Under the pieces are notes generated by a model, which worked only from the letters and a program-made list of their open reading frames with translations, was not told where the DNA came from and did not search any database. This document shows, piece by piece, positions 16,230-24,723 of a stretch of DNA of 44,076 nucleotides (within the stretch, counting starts at the first letter, position 1; every line of letters starts with the position of its first letter). Source of the DNA: Fischerella muscicola SAG 1427-1 = PCC 73103 (lineage in GTDB: Bacteria; Cyanobacteriota; Cyanobacteriia; Cyanobacteriales; Nostocaceae). The DNA lies in contig NZ_AJLJ01000206.1 in the NCBI RefSeq assembly GCF_000317245.1, forward strand, positions 1 through 44,076. The letters are read 5' to 3'. The position numbers were made by a program, and so were the translations under genes.

Positions 16230-19200
16230 TTATTGTGCTGCCAAATACTCATACAATTGCCAACGGGCGTCTACTTCTGCTTGTGCTTGTTGTAGCAGGC
16301 TTTGAGCAAGTTCGGGTTTACTCTTCACAAGCATTTTGAAGCGGTTTTCTTGATACATTGAGGCTTCTAGTGATTGTTTAGGCGATCGCATATCCAATTG
16401 CAAAGGATTTTTACCCTGTTCTCGCAACTCTGGATTGTAGCGATACAACAACCAACGACCAGATTCTACCAAAGCTTTTTGGTTGTTCATGGCTGTGGTC
16501 ATATTAATGCCGTGGGCAATGCAATGACTGTAAGCAATAATCAGTGATGGGCCGTTGTAAGCTTCCGCTTCTAAAAATGCTTTCAGTGTTTGGTCATCTC
16601 TAGCGCCTAAAGCTACACTCGCGACGTAGACATTACCGTAACTCATCGCCATTAATCCTAAATCTTTCTTAGCAGCAGGCTTACCACTAGCAGCAAATTT
16701 CGCGATCGCAGCCCGTGGAGTCGCTTTAGAAGATTGACCGCCTGTATTAGAATATACTTCTGTATCCATGACTAAGATATTTACATTCCGACCACTGGCA
16801 AGCACATGATCCAATCCGCCAAAGTCAATATCATAAGCCCAACCGTCACCACCGACAATCCAGACACTCTTTTTGACAAGATAATCAGCCAACAATTTTA
16901 GATTTTGGATTTTGGATTTTGGATTGTTTTGATCAACCAAAAGTTCATCTAACCGTTGTTTGAGCAATTCTACCCTTTGTCTTTGCTCGTGAATATCTGC
17001 TTCTGTTTTTTGTGGTGCATTGAGAAGAGATTGAACTAAATCATCAGAAAGCTGACTTCCCAATTCCCGTAATAATTCCGCCGCATATTCAGCATGTTTA
17101 TCCAAAGATAGGCGAAAACCAAAACCAAATTCGGCGTTATCTTCAAATAAACTATTAGACCATGCCGGGCCTCTACCTTGCGAGTTTTTAGTCCAAGGAG
17201 TTGTTGGGAGATTACCACCGTAAATCGAAGAACAACCAGTAGCATTGGCAATCATCGCGCGATCGCCAAATAATTGTGTTAGTAGTTTTAAATAAGGCGT
17301 CTCACCACAACCCGCACAAGCACCGGAAAATTCAAATAATGGTTCTTGCAGTTGTTGTTGACGAATTTGGTTTACTTTGAGTTGGCGTCGGTCAGGATTG
17401 GGTAAATTCAAGAAGAAATTCCAGTTTTCCCGTTCTTGCTCCCGTAAAGGAAGCTGGGGTTTGAGATTAATTGCTTTAGTTTCTGGCTGCAATTTATTTT
17501 TTGCAGGACAAATTTCAACGCAGATACCGCATCCTGTACAATCTTCTGGTGCTACTTGAATTGTAAATTGCTGTCCAGCAAAGTCTTTATCTTTGGCAGC
17601 AATAGACTTGAATGTTACCGGAGCATTTGTTAATTCACTCTCTGCATAAATCTTACTGCGAATTGCCGCATGGGGACAAACCATCACACACTTACTGCAT
17701 TGTACGCAAACATCCGTTTCCCAAACCGGAATTTCTAGCGCCACATTGCGTTTTTCCCATTGAGAAGTACCTGTAGGAAAAGTTCCATCCGCAGGTAAAG
17801 CACTTACAGGTAAATCATCGCCTTCCCACCTCATAATTTTGCCTAAGACTTCTCGCACGAACTTAGGCGCACTTTCAAGATTTTGGATTTTAGATTTGAG
17901 ATTTTGGATTTCTAAGCGTTGTGGAACATCGACTTTTTGCAAGTTTTCCAGCGTTTGATCCACTGCTTGTAGATTCATACGGACGACTTCTGCACCTTTT
18001 TTACCGTATGTCTTTTCAATGGCTTGCTTAATTTTGGCGATCGCTTCTTCTTGGGGTAAAATTCCTGCTAAGGCAAAGAAGCATACTTGCATTATTGTGT
18101 TAATGCGTCCACCCATGCCACTATCACGGGCGACTTGAGTCGCATTGATGACGTAGAATTTTAGTTGTTTGCTGATAATTTGCTGCTGTACTTTCTCTGG
18201 TAAATTTTCCCAGACGGTATCAGCATCGTAGGGACTATTGAGTAAAAAAGTTGCCCCAATTACAGCATCTTTCAGTACATCTACTCGATCCAAGAATACC
18301 CACTGATGGCAACCGATGAAATTTGCTTTACCAATCAGATAAGTAGAGCGAATTGGTTTGGGGCCAAAACGCAAATGAGAAACTGTCATTGAGCCAGATT
18401 TCTTAGAATCGTAGACAAAATAACCTTGAGCGTAGTTGTTGGTTTCTTCACCAATAATCTTGATTGAGTTTTTATTTGCACCGACTGTCCCATCAGAACC
18501 CAAACCATAAAACATGGCTCTAACAACGTGGTTTGGTTCAGTTGAGAAATTGGGGTCAAAACTTAGGGAAGTATGATTGACGTCGTCATTAATACCAACA
18601 GTAAAGTGATTGCGCGGTTGTGGTTGGGCAAGATTATCGAAAATAGCCCGCACCATTGCCGGGGTAAACTCTTTAGAAGAAAGACCGTAGCGACCACCAA
18701 CTATTGATTTTAGATTTTGGATTTGAGATTTTAGATTAGTTTCATAAATAGCCGTGACAACATCAAGATACAACGGTTCTCCAGCTGAACCTGGTTCTTT
18801 GCTGCGATCTAAAACTGCGATCGCTTTTGTGGTTTTCGGTAAAGCCTGAACAAATCTTTCAATATCAAAAGGGCGATATAATCTGACTTTAACTACACCG
18901 ACTTTTTCACCACGGGCGTTGAGATAATCTACTGTTTCATGGACTGTTTCACAACCAGAACCCATGAGGACAATTACGTGATCGGCGTCGCTGGCACCAT
19001 AATATTCGTAAATTTGATAATGTCGTCCTGTGCGTTCCCCAAATTTGTCCATAACTTGCTGGACTATTTCTGCACAAGCATTGTAATAGGGGTTAGCACG
19101 TTCGCGGGCTTGGAAATAAACATCCGGGTTTTGAGCAGTTCCCCGTAATACGGGGCGATCTGGAGTTAAAGCGCGAGTGCGATGAGCTAGAATTAATTCT

Positions 19201-19790
19201 TCATCAATGAGCGATCGCAAATCATCATCTGTGAGTAACTGGACTTTCTGAATTTCATGGGAAGTCCGAAAACCATCAAAAAAGTGCATAAACGGTACTC
19301 GCGCCGCCAAAGTTGCAGCTTGAGCAATCAGCGCAAAATCATGGGCTTCCTGCACAGAAGCAGAACACAGTAACGCAAACCCAGTACCACGGGCTGCCAT
19401 CACATCACTGTGATCACCAAAAATCGATAAAGCGTGGGTAGCTAGAGAACGTGCAGCAACATGGATAACGGCACTAGTTAATTCTCCAGCAATTTTGTAC
19501 AAATTAGGGATCATCAACAATAATCCCTGAGACGAAGTGAATGTGGTCGTTAAAGAACCTGTTTGTAGCGCCCCATGTACAGCCGCAGCTGCTCCACCTT
19601 CACTTTGCATCTCAATTACACTGGGAACAGTATCCCACAAATTACGCCGATTTGACGCCGACCAAGCATCAGCCCATTCACCCATCGCTGAAGAGGGGGT
19701 GATGGGATATATGGCTATGACTTCACTTAAACGGTAAGCAACACGGGCTACAGCCTCATTCCCATCAATGGTTGCAAAGGTTGTGTGCAT
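16230..19790 (-). CDS. nifJ: pyruvate:ferredoxin (flavodoxin) oxidoreductase NifJ
   Basis: A homodimeric cytosolic enzyme that converts pyruvate and CoA to acetyl-CoA and CO2, reducing ferredoxin or flavodoxin. It supports fermentation and, in heterocystous species, can feed electrons to nitrogenase. Domains in order: pyruvate-binding (IYPITPSSAMGEWAD), the transketolase C-like domain, the gamma domain, two [4Fe-4S] motifs (CVQCSKCVMVCP and CTGCGICVEICP), and the thiamine-diphosphate domain (GDGWAYDIDFGG). The cluster ligand 'CAGCGETPY' is present. Start: the ATG at 19790 has GGAGGAAAAA just upstream, which beats a TTG at 19805. Length 1186, near the family norm. Three in-frame linker insertions coding IQNLKS-type peptides derive from short tandem repeats and are listed separately. 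No nif genes are adjacent. Confidence 0.96.
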   Translation of the reverse strand: MHTTFATIDGNEAVARVAYRLSEVIAIYPITPSSAMGEWADAWSASNRRNLWDTVPSVIEMQSEGGAAAAVHGALQTGSLTTTFTSSQGLLLMIPNLYKIAGELTSAVIHVAARSLATHALSIFGDHSDVMAARGTGFALLCSASVQEAHDFALIAQAATLAARVPFMHFFDGFRTSHEIQKVQLLTDDDLRSLIDEELILAHRTRALTPDRPVLRGTAQNPDVYFQARERANPYYNACAEIVQQVMDKFGERTGRHYQIYEYYGASDADHVIVLMGSGCETVHETVDYLNARGEKVGVVKVRLYRPFDIERFVQALPKTTKAIAVLDRSKEPGSAGEPLYLDVVTAIYETNLKSQIQNLKSIVGGRYGLSSKEFTPAMVRAIFDNLAQPQPRNHFTVGINDDVNHTSLSFDPNFSTEPNHVVRAMFYGLGSDGTVGANKNSIKIIGEETNNYAQGYFVYDSKKSGSMTVSHLRFGPKPIRSTYLIGKANFIGCHQWVFLDRVDVLKDAVIGATFLLNSPYDADTVWENLPEKVQQQIISKQLKFYVINATQVARDSGMGGRINTIMQVCFFALAGILPQEEAIAKIKQAIEKTYGKKGAEVVRMNLQAVDQTLENLQKVDVPQRLEIQNLKSKIQNLESAPKFVREVLGKIMRWEGDDLPVSALPADGTFPTGTSQWEKRNVALEIPVWETDVCVQCSKCVMVCPHAAIRSKIYAESELTNAPVTFKSIAAKDKDFAGQQFTIQVAPEDCTGCGICVEICPAKNKLQPETKAINLKPQLPLREQERENWNFFLNLPNPDRRQLKVNQIRQQQLQEPLFEFSGACAGCGETPYLKLLTQLFGDRAMIANATGCSSIYGGNLPTTPWTKNSQGRGPAWSNSLFEDNAEFGFGFRLSLDKHAEYAAELLRELGSQLSDDLVQSLLNAPQKTEADIHEQRQRVELLKQRLDELLVDQNNPKSKIQNLKLLADYLVKKSVWIVGGDGWAYDIDFGGLDHVLASGRNVNILVMDTEVYSNTGGQSSKATPRAAIAKFAASGKPAAKKDLGLMAMSYGNVYVASVALGARDDQTLKAFLEAEAYNGPSLIIAYSHCIAHGINMTTAMNNQKALVESGRWLLYRYNPELREQGKNPLQLDMRSPKQSLEASMYQENRFKMLVKSKPELAQSLLQQAQAEVDARWQLYEYLAAQ
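16897..16926 (-). repeat. heptamer repeat inserted in nifJ (third site)
   Basis: Tandem 'gattttg' heptamers on the + strand, coding roughly NPKSKIQNLK at about residues 955-965 of NifJ, shortly before the thiamine-diphosphate domain motif. The frame is preserved. Confidence 0.8.
17879..17912 (-). repeat. heptamer repeat inserted in nifJ (second site)
   Basis: Degenerate 'gattttg' and 'gatttta' heptamers coding EIQNLKSKIQNLE at about residues 627-638, in the linker between the gamma domain and the ferredoxin-like domain. The frame is preserved. Confidence 0.8.
18704..18738 (-). repeat. heptamer repeat inserted in nifJ (first site)
   Basis: Degenerate 'gattttg' and 'gatttta' heptamers coding LKSQIQNLKS at about residues 351-363, just before the conserved 'GGRYGLSSKEFTP'. 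The frame is preserved. Confidence 0.8.
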
Positions 19791-19818
19791 TTTTTCCTCC
19801 TGCAAGCTACCCCCAAAT

Positions 19819-19847
19819 GTAGAGATGTAGCAATGCTACGTCTCTAC
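19819..19847. repeat. palindromic dispersed repeat upstream of nifJ
   Basis: gtagagatgtagc pairs with gctacgtctctac around a 3-base loop, with one T-G mismatch. Its outer sequence gtagaga/tctctac links it to the gagacgcg family found elsewhere in the window. It sits 29 bases before the nifJ start, so it would lie in the nifJ leader or promoter. Confidence 0.7.
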
Positions 19848-19867
19848 AACTGATTTTTGTTCACTGA

Positions 19868-20030
19868 TATCTTGCACCAACTTTGTATCCCGCCTCAGAA
19901 TTAATTCTAAGGCTAATAGCATAAGTCCGTTAAAACGGACTCAAACATCGTCCTAGTCAGATATAAATCTGACTTTAGCTATTAGCCAATAAATTTATTT
20001 ATTGGCGGGATGAAAAGCTGATGCAAGATA
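19868..20030. repeat. 163-bp nested palindromic element (multi-branch cruciform)
   Basis: The outer stem 19868-19894 pairs with 20004-20030: 23 of 27 Watson-Crick plus one G-T. Inside are a palindrome agaattaattct (19897-19908) and a 10-bp stem ggctaatagc/gctattagcc (19911-19920, 19978-19987). That stem encloses two hairpins, 7 bp (19924-19930/19935-19941) and 8 bp (19955-19962/19967-19974). A fifth hairpin, ccaataaa/tttattgg, spans 19986-20005. No reading frame is inside. Confidence 0.8.
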
Positions 20031-20310
20031 TGAGTTCAGCTACATGTTATCCCATTCGGAAAAATGCCTTGATTAGTATTAATTAATAATGTACTCAAAT
20101 ACAAAAAATAATATTTAATTCCTATTTCATCACATCTCAAAAAAAATAGGGGGTAGAGGTGCGAGAATTAATTGAATTAAAAAAACTTTTGTACTGTTTA
20201 GCCTCAAAGAATCTCGGCAAATTTTCAATAGCTTTTGCTACGAGTGAGATTTTGATTATAGTCTCGTAAATTACTGAAATGAAAAAACAACAAGTATATA
20301 GCACACAGAC

Positions 20311-20349
20311 CAATTTTTTGTACTAAAAATCCTTAACTGAACCGTATTG
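20311..20349. repeat. 39-bp dispersed repeat, exact inverted copy at 37079-37117
   Basis: This segment is the exact reverse complement of 37079-37117 and ends in ctgaaccgtattg, the terminal inverted repeat of the element at 37079-37207. A diverged end (aaccgaaccgtattg) also occurs near 32973-32987. Here only one end is present, so it is a partial or decayed copy. The surrounding spacer 20031-20310 is AT-rich with no gene. Confidence 0.8.
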
Positions 20350-20391
20350 GTATATAGCAATCCTATATAATTTGTGAGAATCGCAGAGCTT

Positions 20392-20424
20392 AGATCCCCG
20401 ACTTCTTAAAGAAGTCGGGGATCT
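20392..20424. repeat. hairpin dispersed repeat downstream of the fructosamine kinase gene
   Basis: A 14-bp perfect stem, agatccccgacttc / gaagtcggggatct, with a 5-base loop. It may terminate the leftward gene that ends at 20478, although the T-run is weak. One arm recurs as aagaagtcggggatctg at about 29904-29920, so it is a dispersed repeat rather than a dedicated terminator. Confidence 0.65.
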
Positions 20425-20477
20425 TGTCTATCTTCTCCTACTCCCCTCATCCCTGCGTCATCACCTCACCTAATCAC

Positions 20478-21341
20478 TCATCGCAAAATTCTTGCAATCA
20501 TACTATTCGCTTGAGACTCATATCCGCCGCCAAACAAGTTAAAATGATTGACAATGTGATACAAGTTATACAAAATTTTCCGTCGTTCATATCCTGATTC
20601 TAGGGGAAACACCTCGTCATAACCTTGATAAAACGCCGCCGGAAAACCGCCAAAAAGTTCAGTCATGGCGATGTCTACTTCTCTATCCCCAAAATAAGTT
20701 GCTGGATCAAAAATCACTGGTTCTCCTGTTACAGTACATCCAGCATTACCCCCCCACAAATCACCGTGTACTAAGGAAGGTAGCGGATGATAATCTGCTA
20801 AGATGTCGGGAATAGCTGTAAGTAACTCTTCTGCTTGCGGAAATCTACCACCCCGTCGCCTTGCTAATTGAAACTGATAACCCAAGCGATGCTTACCAAA
20901 GAATTCTATCCAGTTGGATGTCCAGGTATTAATTTGGGGTGTGGAACCAATGGTATTATTTATATCCCAGCCAAAACCATTCCGACTCGTGGCTTTGTGC
21001 ATCGCCGCTAACTTACGCCCCATTTCTTCCCAGGTTTTGGTATTACCTGAACCCATGTCCAACCACTCCAAAACCAAGTAACAAGAATTACCTGCTGTGC
21101 CATAACAGATTGGTTTGGGAATGCGAATAGTAACTGTGTTATACATTTGTTCTAAACCCAGCGCTTCCGCTTCAAACATGGAAACTTGGGATGCTTGATT
21201 CAGCTTCACAAAATAGGTAAGCTTGTCATCAGATATGGCGTAACCTTGATTTATGCACCCGCCACCAACAGAACGTCGTTGTGCAGAGTGGAATTTTTTA
21301 CCAGTGATTTGAGTAATATGGGCGTCGATTTCAGTCCACAT
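20478..21341 (-). CDS. fructosamine kinase family protein
   Basis: A 287-residue protein of the fructosamine-3-kinase (FN3K) family, which has an aminoglycoside-phosphotransferase-like fold. It phosphorylates ketoamines on glycated proteins or small amines, and so helps repair glycation damage. Seen here: the N-lobe 'VGGGCINQGYAI' with the nucleotide-binding Lys in 'YFVKLN', 'YLVLEWLDMG', the catalytic 'HGDLWGGNAG', and the metal-binding 'FDPATYFGDREVDIAMTELF', all hallmarks of the family. The full length is normal. The ATG starts directly at the usual position. An M16 protease gene lies 130 bases upstream on the same strand, but the gap is filled with repeats, so shared transcription is uncertain. 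Confidence 0.9.
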   Translation of the reverse strand: MWTEIDAHITQITGKKFHSAQRRSVGGGCINQGYAISDDKLTYFVKLNQASQVSMFEAEALGLEQMYNTVTIRIPKPICYGTAGNSCYLVLEWLDMGSGNTKTWEEMGRKLAAMHKATSRNGFGWDINNTIGSTPQINTWTSNWIEFFGKHRLGYQFQLARRRGGRFPQAEELLTAIPDILADYHPLPSLVHGDLWGGNAGCTVTGEPVIFDPATYFGDREVDIAMTELFGGFPAAFYQGYDEVFPLESGYERRKILYNLYHIVNHFNLFGGGYESQANSMIARILR

Positions 21342-21408
21342 GATTTCGGAAGATTGGAAGGAAGGGAGACAAGGGGACGCGGAGCAATGACAAATGCTAT
21401 TGACTATT

Positions 21409-21472
21409 GTACAGACGCGATTAATCGTAGAGATGCGATTAATCGTACAGACGCGATTAATCGCGTCTCTAC
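21409..21472. repeat. three 18-bp tandem units ending in a palindrome
   Basis: Units of gtacagacgcgattaatc at 21409-21426 and 21445-21462, with a variant gtagagatgcgattaatc between them, are followed by gcgtctctac. The last unit and this tail form the 20-base perfect palindrome agacgcgattaatcgcgtct. It abuts the stop codon of the M16 protease gene. Confidence 0.85.
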
Positions 21473-22773
21473 TAAATTGGTTTCATGATTACTACACCGT
21501 ACGCATCAGGGTTAAGATGCTTTTGGGCAGCTTGGATTAAGTTTGTTGCATCTTGGGCTTGGATATGGCTGGGATAGTCAAAGGCTGGTTCTAAATCACC
21601 TATTAGTGTTTGATAATAACCATATAAACGTGCGCGATCGCTCGGTGTCTCATTGCTAAAAATAAATCTATTGGCTACTCGTTTGTGTACGCGGTTAATT
21701 TCTGATTCTTGCACGAATTCTGTTTGTAAGGTTCTGATGTGTTGAGCGATCGCTTCTTCTACTAAGTTTAAATTTTCCACTGGACAGTGAGCAGAAATAT
21801 AAAATGTCCCTTGTAACTGATGACTCATATTACTCACAGAAATGTGAGAAGCCAATCCCCGTTCTTCCCGTAAATCTCGGACTAATCTTGATGTCCGTCC
21901 ATGTCCTAAAATTGCTGCTAAAACATTCAAAGCATAAGTTTCATCCAGTTTATCTAAACCTGGAACTCGCCAAACCATCACAATTCGTGCTTGCTGTAAG
22001 CTTTGGTCTGTAAATTCCTGGCGGACAATTTCCGTAAATGGCGCTTCAGGAGCAAATGTTGATAGTGTTTTGTTGGTAGTTAATTGTTGATGACTAGTTT
22101 TTGTAAAGCCTTCGGCAATAGTTGCGATTAATTCTTCTACTGGTAAATTACCTACAGCTACAGCAGTGATTGACTGGGGTTGATACCAAGTAGCGTGAAA
22201 ATCTCGCATTTGTTGTGCTTTGAGTTGAGAGATTACCTCTTCTGGCCCCAATACTGGCCGCCGATAGGGTAACTGTGCAAAAGCTACTTCCATCGCCTTT
22301 CTGAAAGTACGGCGACGGGGATTATCTTCCGAACGCCGAATTTCTTCTAATACTACCAATCTTTCTCGTTCAAAGGCATCATCAGGGATACTTGCATTGG
22401 TGACTACATCTATTTGTAGAGGTGCCAGATCAGCAAAATCTTGAGGAGCAGTAGTTATATAGTAATGAGTATAATCCTGGCTAGTGGCAGCATTGGTAAC
22501 AGCACCCCGCTCTTCAATTCTACGTTCAAATTCACCGCTTATGAGTTGCTCAGTTCCCTTAAAAATCATATGCTCTAAAAAGTGAGCCATGCCGTTAATT
22601 GCATCTGATTCTATGGCTGAACCAACCTTAATCCACAAATTCAGGTTAACCGCATCTATCGGCATTTGCTCCGCAATGATTGTTAAACCATTCGGTAACT
22701 GGTGTAGCGTGGGAGCATTGAGACGAGAAAATTCTAGCAGGGTCGAGGTCATGGGTTGTTGTAAGTGAGCCAT
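21472..22773 (-). CDS. M16 family zinc metallopeptidase (pitrilysin/processing-peptidase type)
   Basis: A 433-residue M16 peptidase. The inverted zinc motif HxxEH is at residues 64-68 (HFLEH), and the downstream zinc-binding glutamate lies in 'VVLEEIRRSEDNPR'. Two homologous halves are present, the second around residues 190-430 with 'RVPGLDKLDETYALNVLAAI' and the 'LREERGLASHIS' motif, so it is the short M16B form. The family processes peptides or precursor proteins in the cytosol or periplasm; no signal peptide is visible. An internal Met at residue 8 is an alternative start. In many cyanobacteria two M16 genes lie together; only one is seen here. The stop codon touches the tandem repeat at 21409-21472. 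Confidence 0.92.
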   Translation of the reverse strand: MAHLQQPMTSTLLEFSRLNAPTLHQLPNGLTIIAEQMPIDAVNLNLWIKVGSAIESDAINGMAHFLEHMIFKGTEQLISGEFERRIEERGAVTNAATSQDYTHYYITTAPQDFADLAPLQIDVVTNASIPDDAFERERLVVLEEIRRSEDNPRRRTFRKAMEVAFAQLPYRRPVLGPEEVISQLKAQQMRDFHATWYQPQSITAVAVGNLPVEELIATIAEGFTKTSHQQLTTNKTLSTFAPEAPFTEIVRQEFTDQSLQQARIVMVWRVPGLDKLDETYALNVLAAILGHGRTSRLVRDLREERGLASHISVSNMSHQLQGTFYISAHCPVENLNLVEEAIAQHIRTLQTEFVQESEINRVHKRVANRFIFSNETPSDRARLYGYYQTLIGDLEPAFDYPSHIQAQDATNLIQAAQKHLNPDAYGVVIMKPI

Positions 22774-22874
22774 TACCTCTATCTTACATAGCGGTTACAA
22801 TGATAATTAAAGCGATCGCTTGACTGTGAGATATGATTTACTAAGTATGTTTTGGCTTAAAGTCGTAGCTTTTT

Positions 22875-22917
22875 AACGCAGAGGGACGCGGAGGAAAGCG
22901 CAGAGGTTCGCAGAGTT
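22875..22917. repeat. purine-rich 'cgcagagg' dispersed repeat
   Basis: A degenerate run of about four units resembling acgcagaggg/acgcggagga in the spacer between the divergent M16 and crtD genes. A related stretch, gacgcaaagacg, follows cheA near 2250-2275. It is a common small dispersed repeat type in filamentous cyanobacteria. No promoter is clear in the rest of the spacer (22774-23079). Confidence 0.5.
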
Positions 22918-23079
22918 TTTCTTAGTGTCTTTGTGGTGAGAATAAACTACCAAGACAGGAAGTTAAATACGCTGGCGTAGGGAGCTTGTTCATTATCCTC
23001 CTACAGATTTACATTGCTAATTTATATTAAATGTTTGTAAATTATAATTAAGAAACTTAAGTCTAATTTTGTAACATCA

Positions 23080-24591
23080 ATGCCAAATCAGCGTGTTGGC
23101 AAAATCAAATCTCGTGTGATCGTCATCGGTGCAGGAATTGGCGGACTCACTGCTGGGGCTTTACTGGCGCGTCGAGGTTATAGTGTCCTCATCTTAGATC
23201 AAGCCTTAGTGCCTGGTGGTTGTGCTTCTACATTTAAACGCAAAGGTTTTACTTTTGATGTTGGTGCAACCCAAGTTGCGGGTTTGGAACCTGGAGGAAT
23301 TCATCATCGGATTTTCTCAGAATTAGAAATTGATCTCCCACCAGCAAGACCTTGTGATCCTGCTTGTGCGGTATTTTTACCTGGAGAAAATACACCCATC
23401 AATGTTTGGCGCGATCCTCAGAAATGGCAAGAAGAACGCCAGCGCCAGTTTCCTGGTAGTGAACCTTTTTGGCAGTTGGTTGCAGCACTATTTAAAGCTA
23501 GCTGGAAATTTCAAGGGCGTGATCCAGTACTACCACCGCGTAACTTTTGGGATTTGTTACAGCTGACTAAGGCAGTTCGTCCTAGTACTTTAATTACAGT
23601 ACCTTATACGTTATTTACGGTGGGGGATGCGTTACGTGCTTATAAATTGGCGGATGATCATCGTTTACGGACGTTTCTGGATTTGCAATTGAAGCTATAT
23701 TCTCAGGTAGATGCAGAGGAAACTGCATTACTTTACGCAGCAACGGCCTTGAGTGTATCTCAGGAACCACAAGGGTTGTTTCATCTCCAAGGTAGTATGC
23801 AGGTGTTGAGCGATCGCTTAGTTTCTGCTTTAGAAAGAGATGGTGGTAAATTATTAATGCGCCACACCGTTGAACAAATAAAAGTCGCCCAAGGTAAAGC
23901 TAAAGCTGTTGTGATTCGCAACCAAAAAACTGGGGAAACTTGGACAGAATCAGCTGATCATATAGTTGCGAATGTGACGGTTCAGAATTTAGTAAAATTG
24001 CTGGGTGAAAAAGCTCCATCTGGGTATAAAAAACGGGTAGAAAAACTGCCTCCTGCATCCGGTGCATTTGTGGTATATCTAGGCGTGGATGCAAGTGCGA
24101 TTCCCTTTGATTGTCCACCCCACCTGCAATTTATGTATGATGCCAATGGCCCGATTGGCGAAAATAATTCCCTATTTGTATCTGTAAGTCATCCCGGTGA
24201 TGGTCGAGCGCCTGCGGGTAAGGCGACAATTATTGCTTCTTCGTTTGTAGATCCGGAAATTTGGTGGAATACAGATAATTACGAAGGATTAAAACAAAAG
24301 TTTACTGAAGATGCGATCGCTCGTTTGGGACAATACTTTTATTTAAAACCAGAAACTATCATTCATATCGAAGCCGCCACACCCCGTACTTTTGCTCATT
24401 ACACAGCACGCGATCGCGGTATTGTTGGTGGTATTGGTCAAAGGATACCGACATTTGGCCCCTTTGGATTTGCCAATCGTACACCCATAGATCATCTCTG
24501 GTTAGTTGGTGACTCCACCCACCCCGGCGAAGGAACAGCAGGCGTAAGTTATTCTGCACTCACAGTAGTTAGGCAAATAGATGAGAATTAA
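23080..24591 (+). CDS. crtD: carotenoid C-3',4' desaturase CrtD
   Basis: A 503-residue FAD-dependent oxidoreductase of the phytoene desaturase/isomerase family. The N-terminal dinucleotide motif is VIVIGAGIGGLTAG with the following acidic strand VLILDQ and the family motif 'VPGGCASTFKRKGFTFDVGA'. The C-terminal FAD motif is 'LWLVGDSTHPGEGTAGVSYS'. The 'TQVAGLEPGGIH' segment and overall sequence fit the cyanobacterial CrtD group, which makes the 3',4' double bond of myxol-type carotenoid glycosides. Carotenoid isomerase CrtH and CrtO are the alternatives. The enzyme would act at membranes. The start is an ATG shortly before the FAD motif, without a clear Shine-Dalgarno. It is divergent from the M16 gene; no other carotenoid gene is adjacent. 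Confidence 0.78.
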   Translation: MPNQRVGKIKSRVIVIGAGIGGLTAGALLARRGYSVLILDQALVPGGCASTFKRKGFTFDVGATQVAGLEPGGIHHRIFSELEIDLPPARPCDPACAVFLPGENTPINVWRDPQKWQEERQRQFPGSEPFWQLVAALFKASWKFQGRDPVLPPRNFWDLLQLTKAVRPSTLITVPYTLFTVGDALRAYKLADDHRLRTFLDLQLKLYSQVDAEETALLYAATALSVSQEPQGLFHLQGSMQVLSDRLVSALERDGGKLLMRHTVEQIKVAQGKAKAVVIRNQKTGETWTESADHIVANVTVQNLVKLLGEKAPSGYKKRVEKLPPASGAFVVYLGVDASAIPFDCPPHLQFMYDANGPIGENNSLFVSVSHPGDGRAPAGKATIIASSFVDPEIWWNTDNYEGLKQKFTEDAIARLGQYFYLKPETIIHIEAATPRTFAHYTARDRGIVGGIGQRIPTFGPFGFANRTPIDHLWLVGDSTHPGEGTAGVSYSALTVVRQIDEN

Positions 24592-24723
24592 TTGGCAAAA
24601 TGCCAGAAAGAGCAGGCGATCGCGTTTGTTCTGTTACTGTTTATTAGTTTTCCGATGAAAACATCGTAATTTCAACTAGAATGCAGCAAATATACTCCAG
24701 TTTTGGGCTGATTCAGAGTATTT

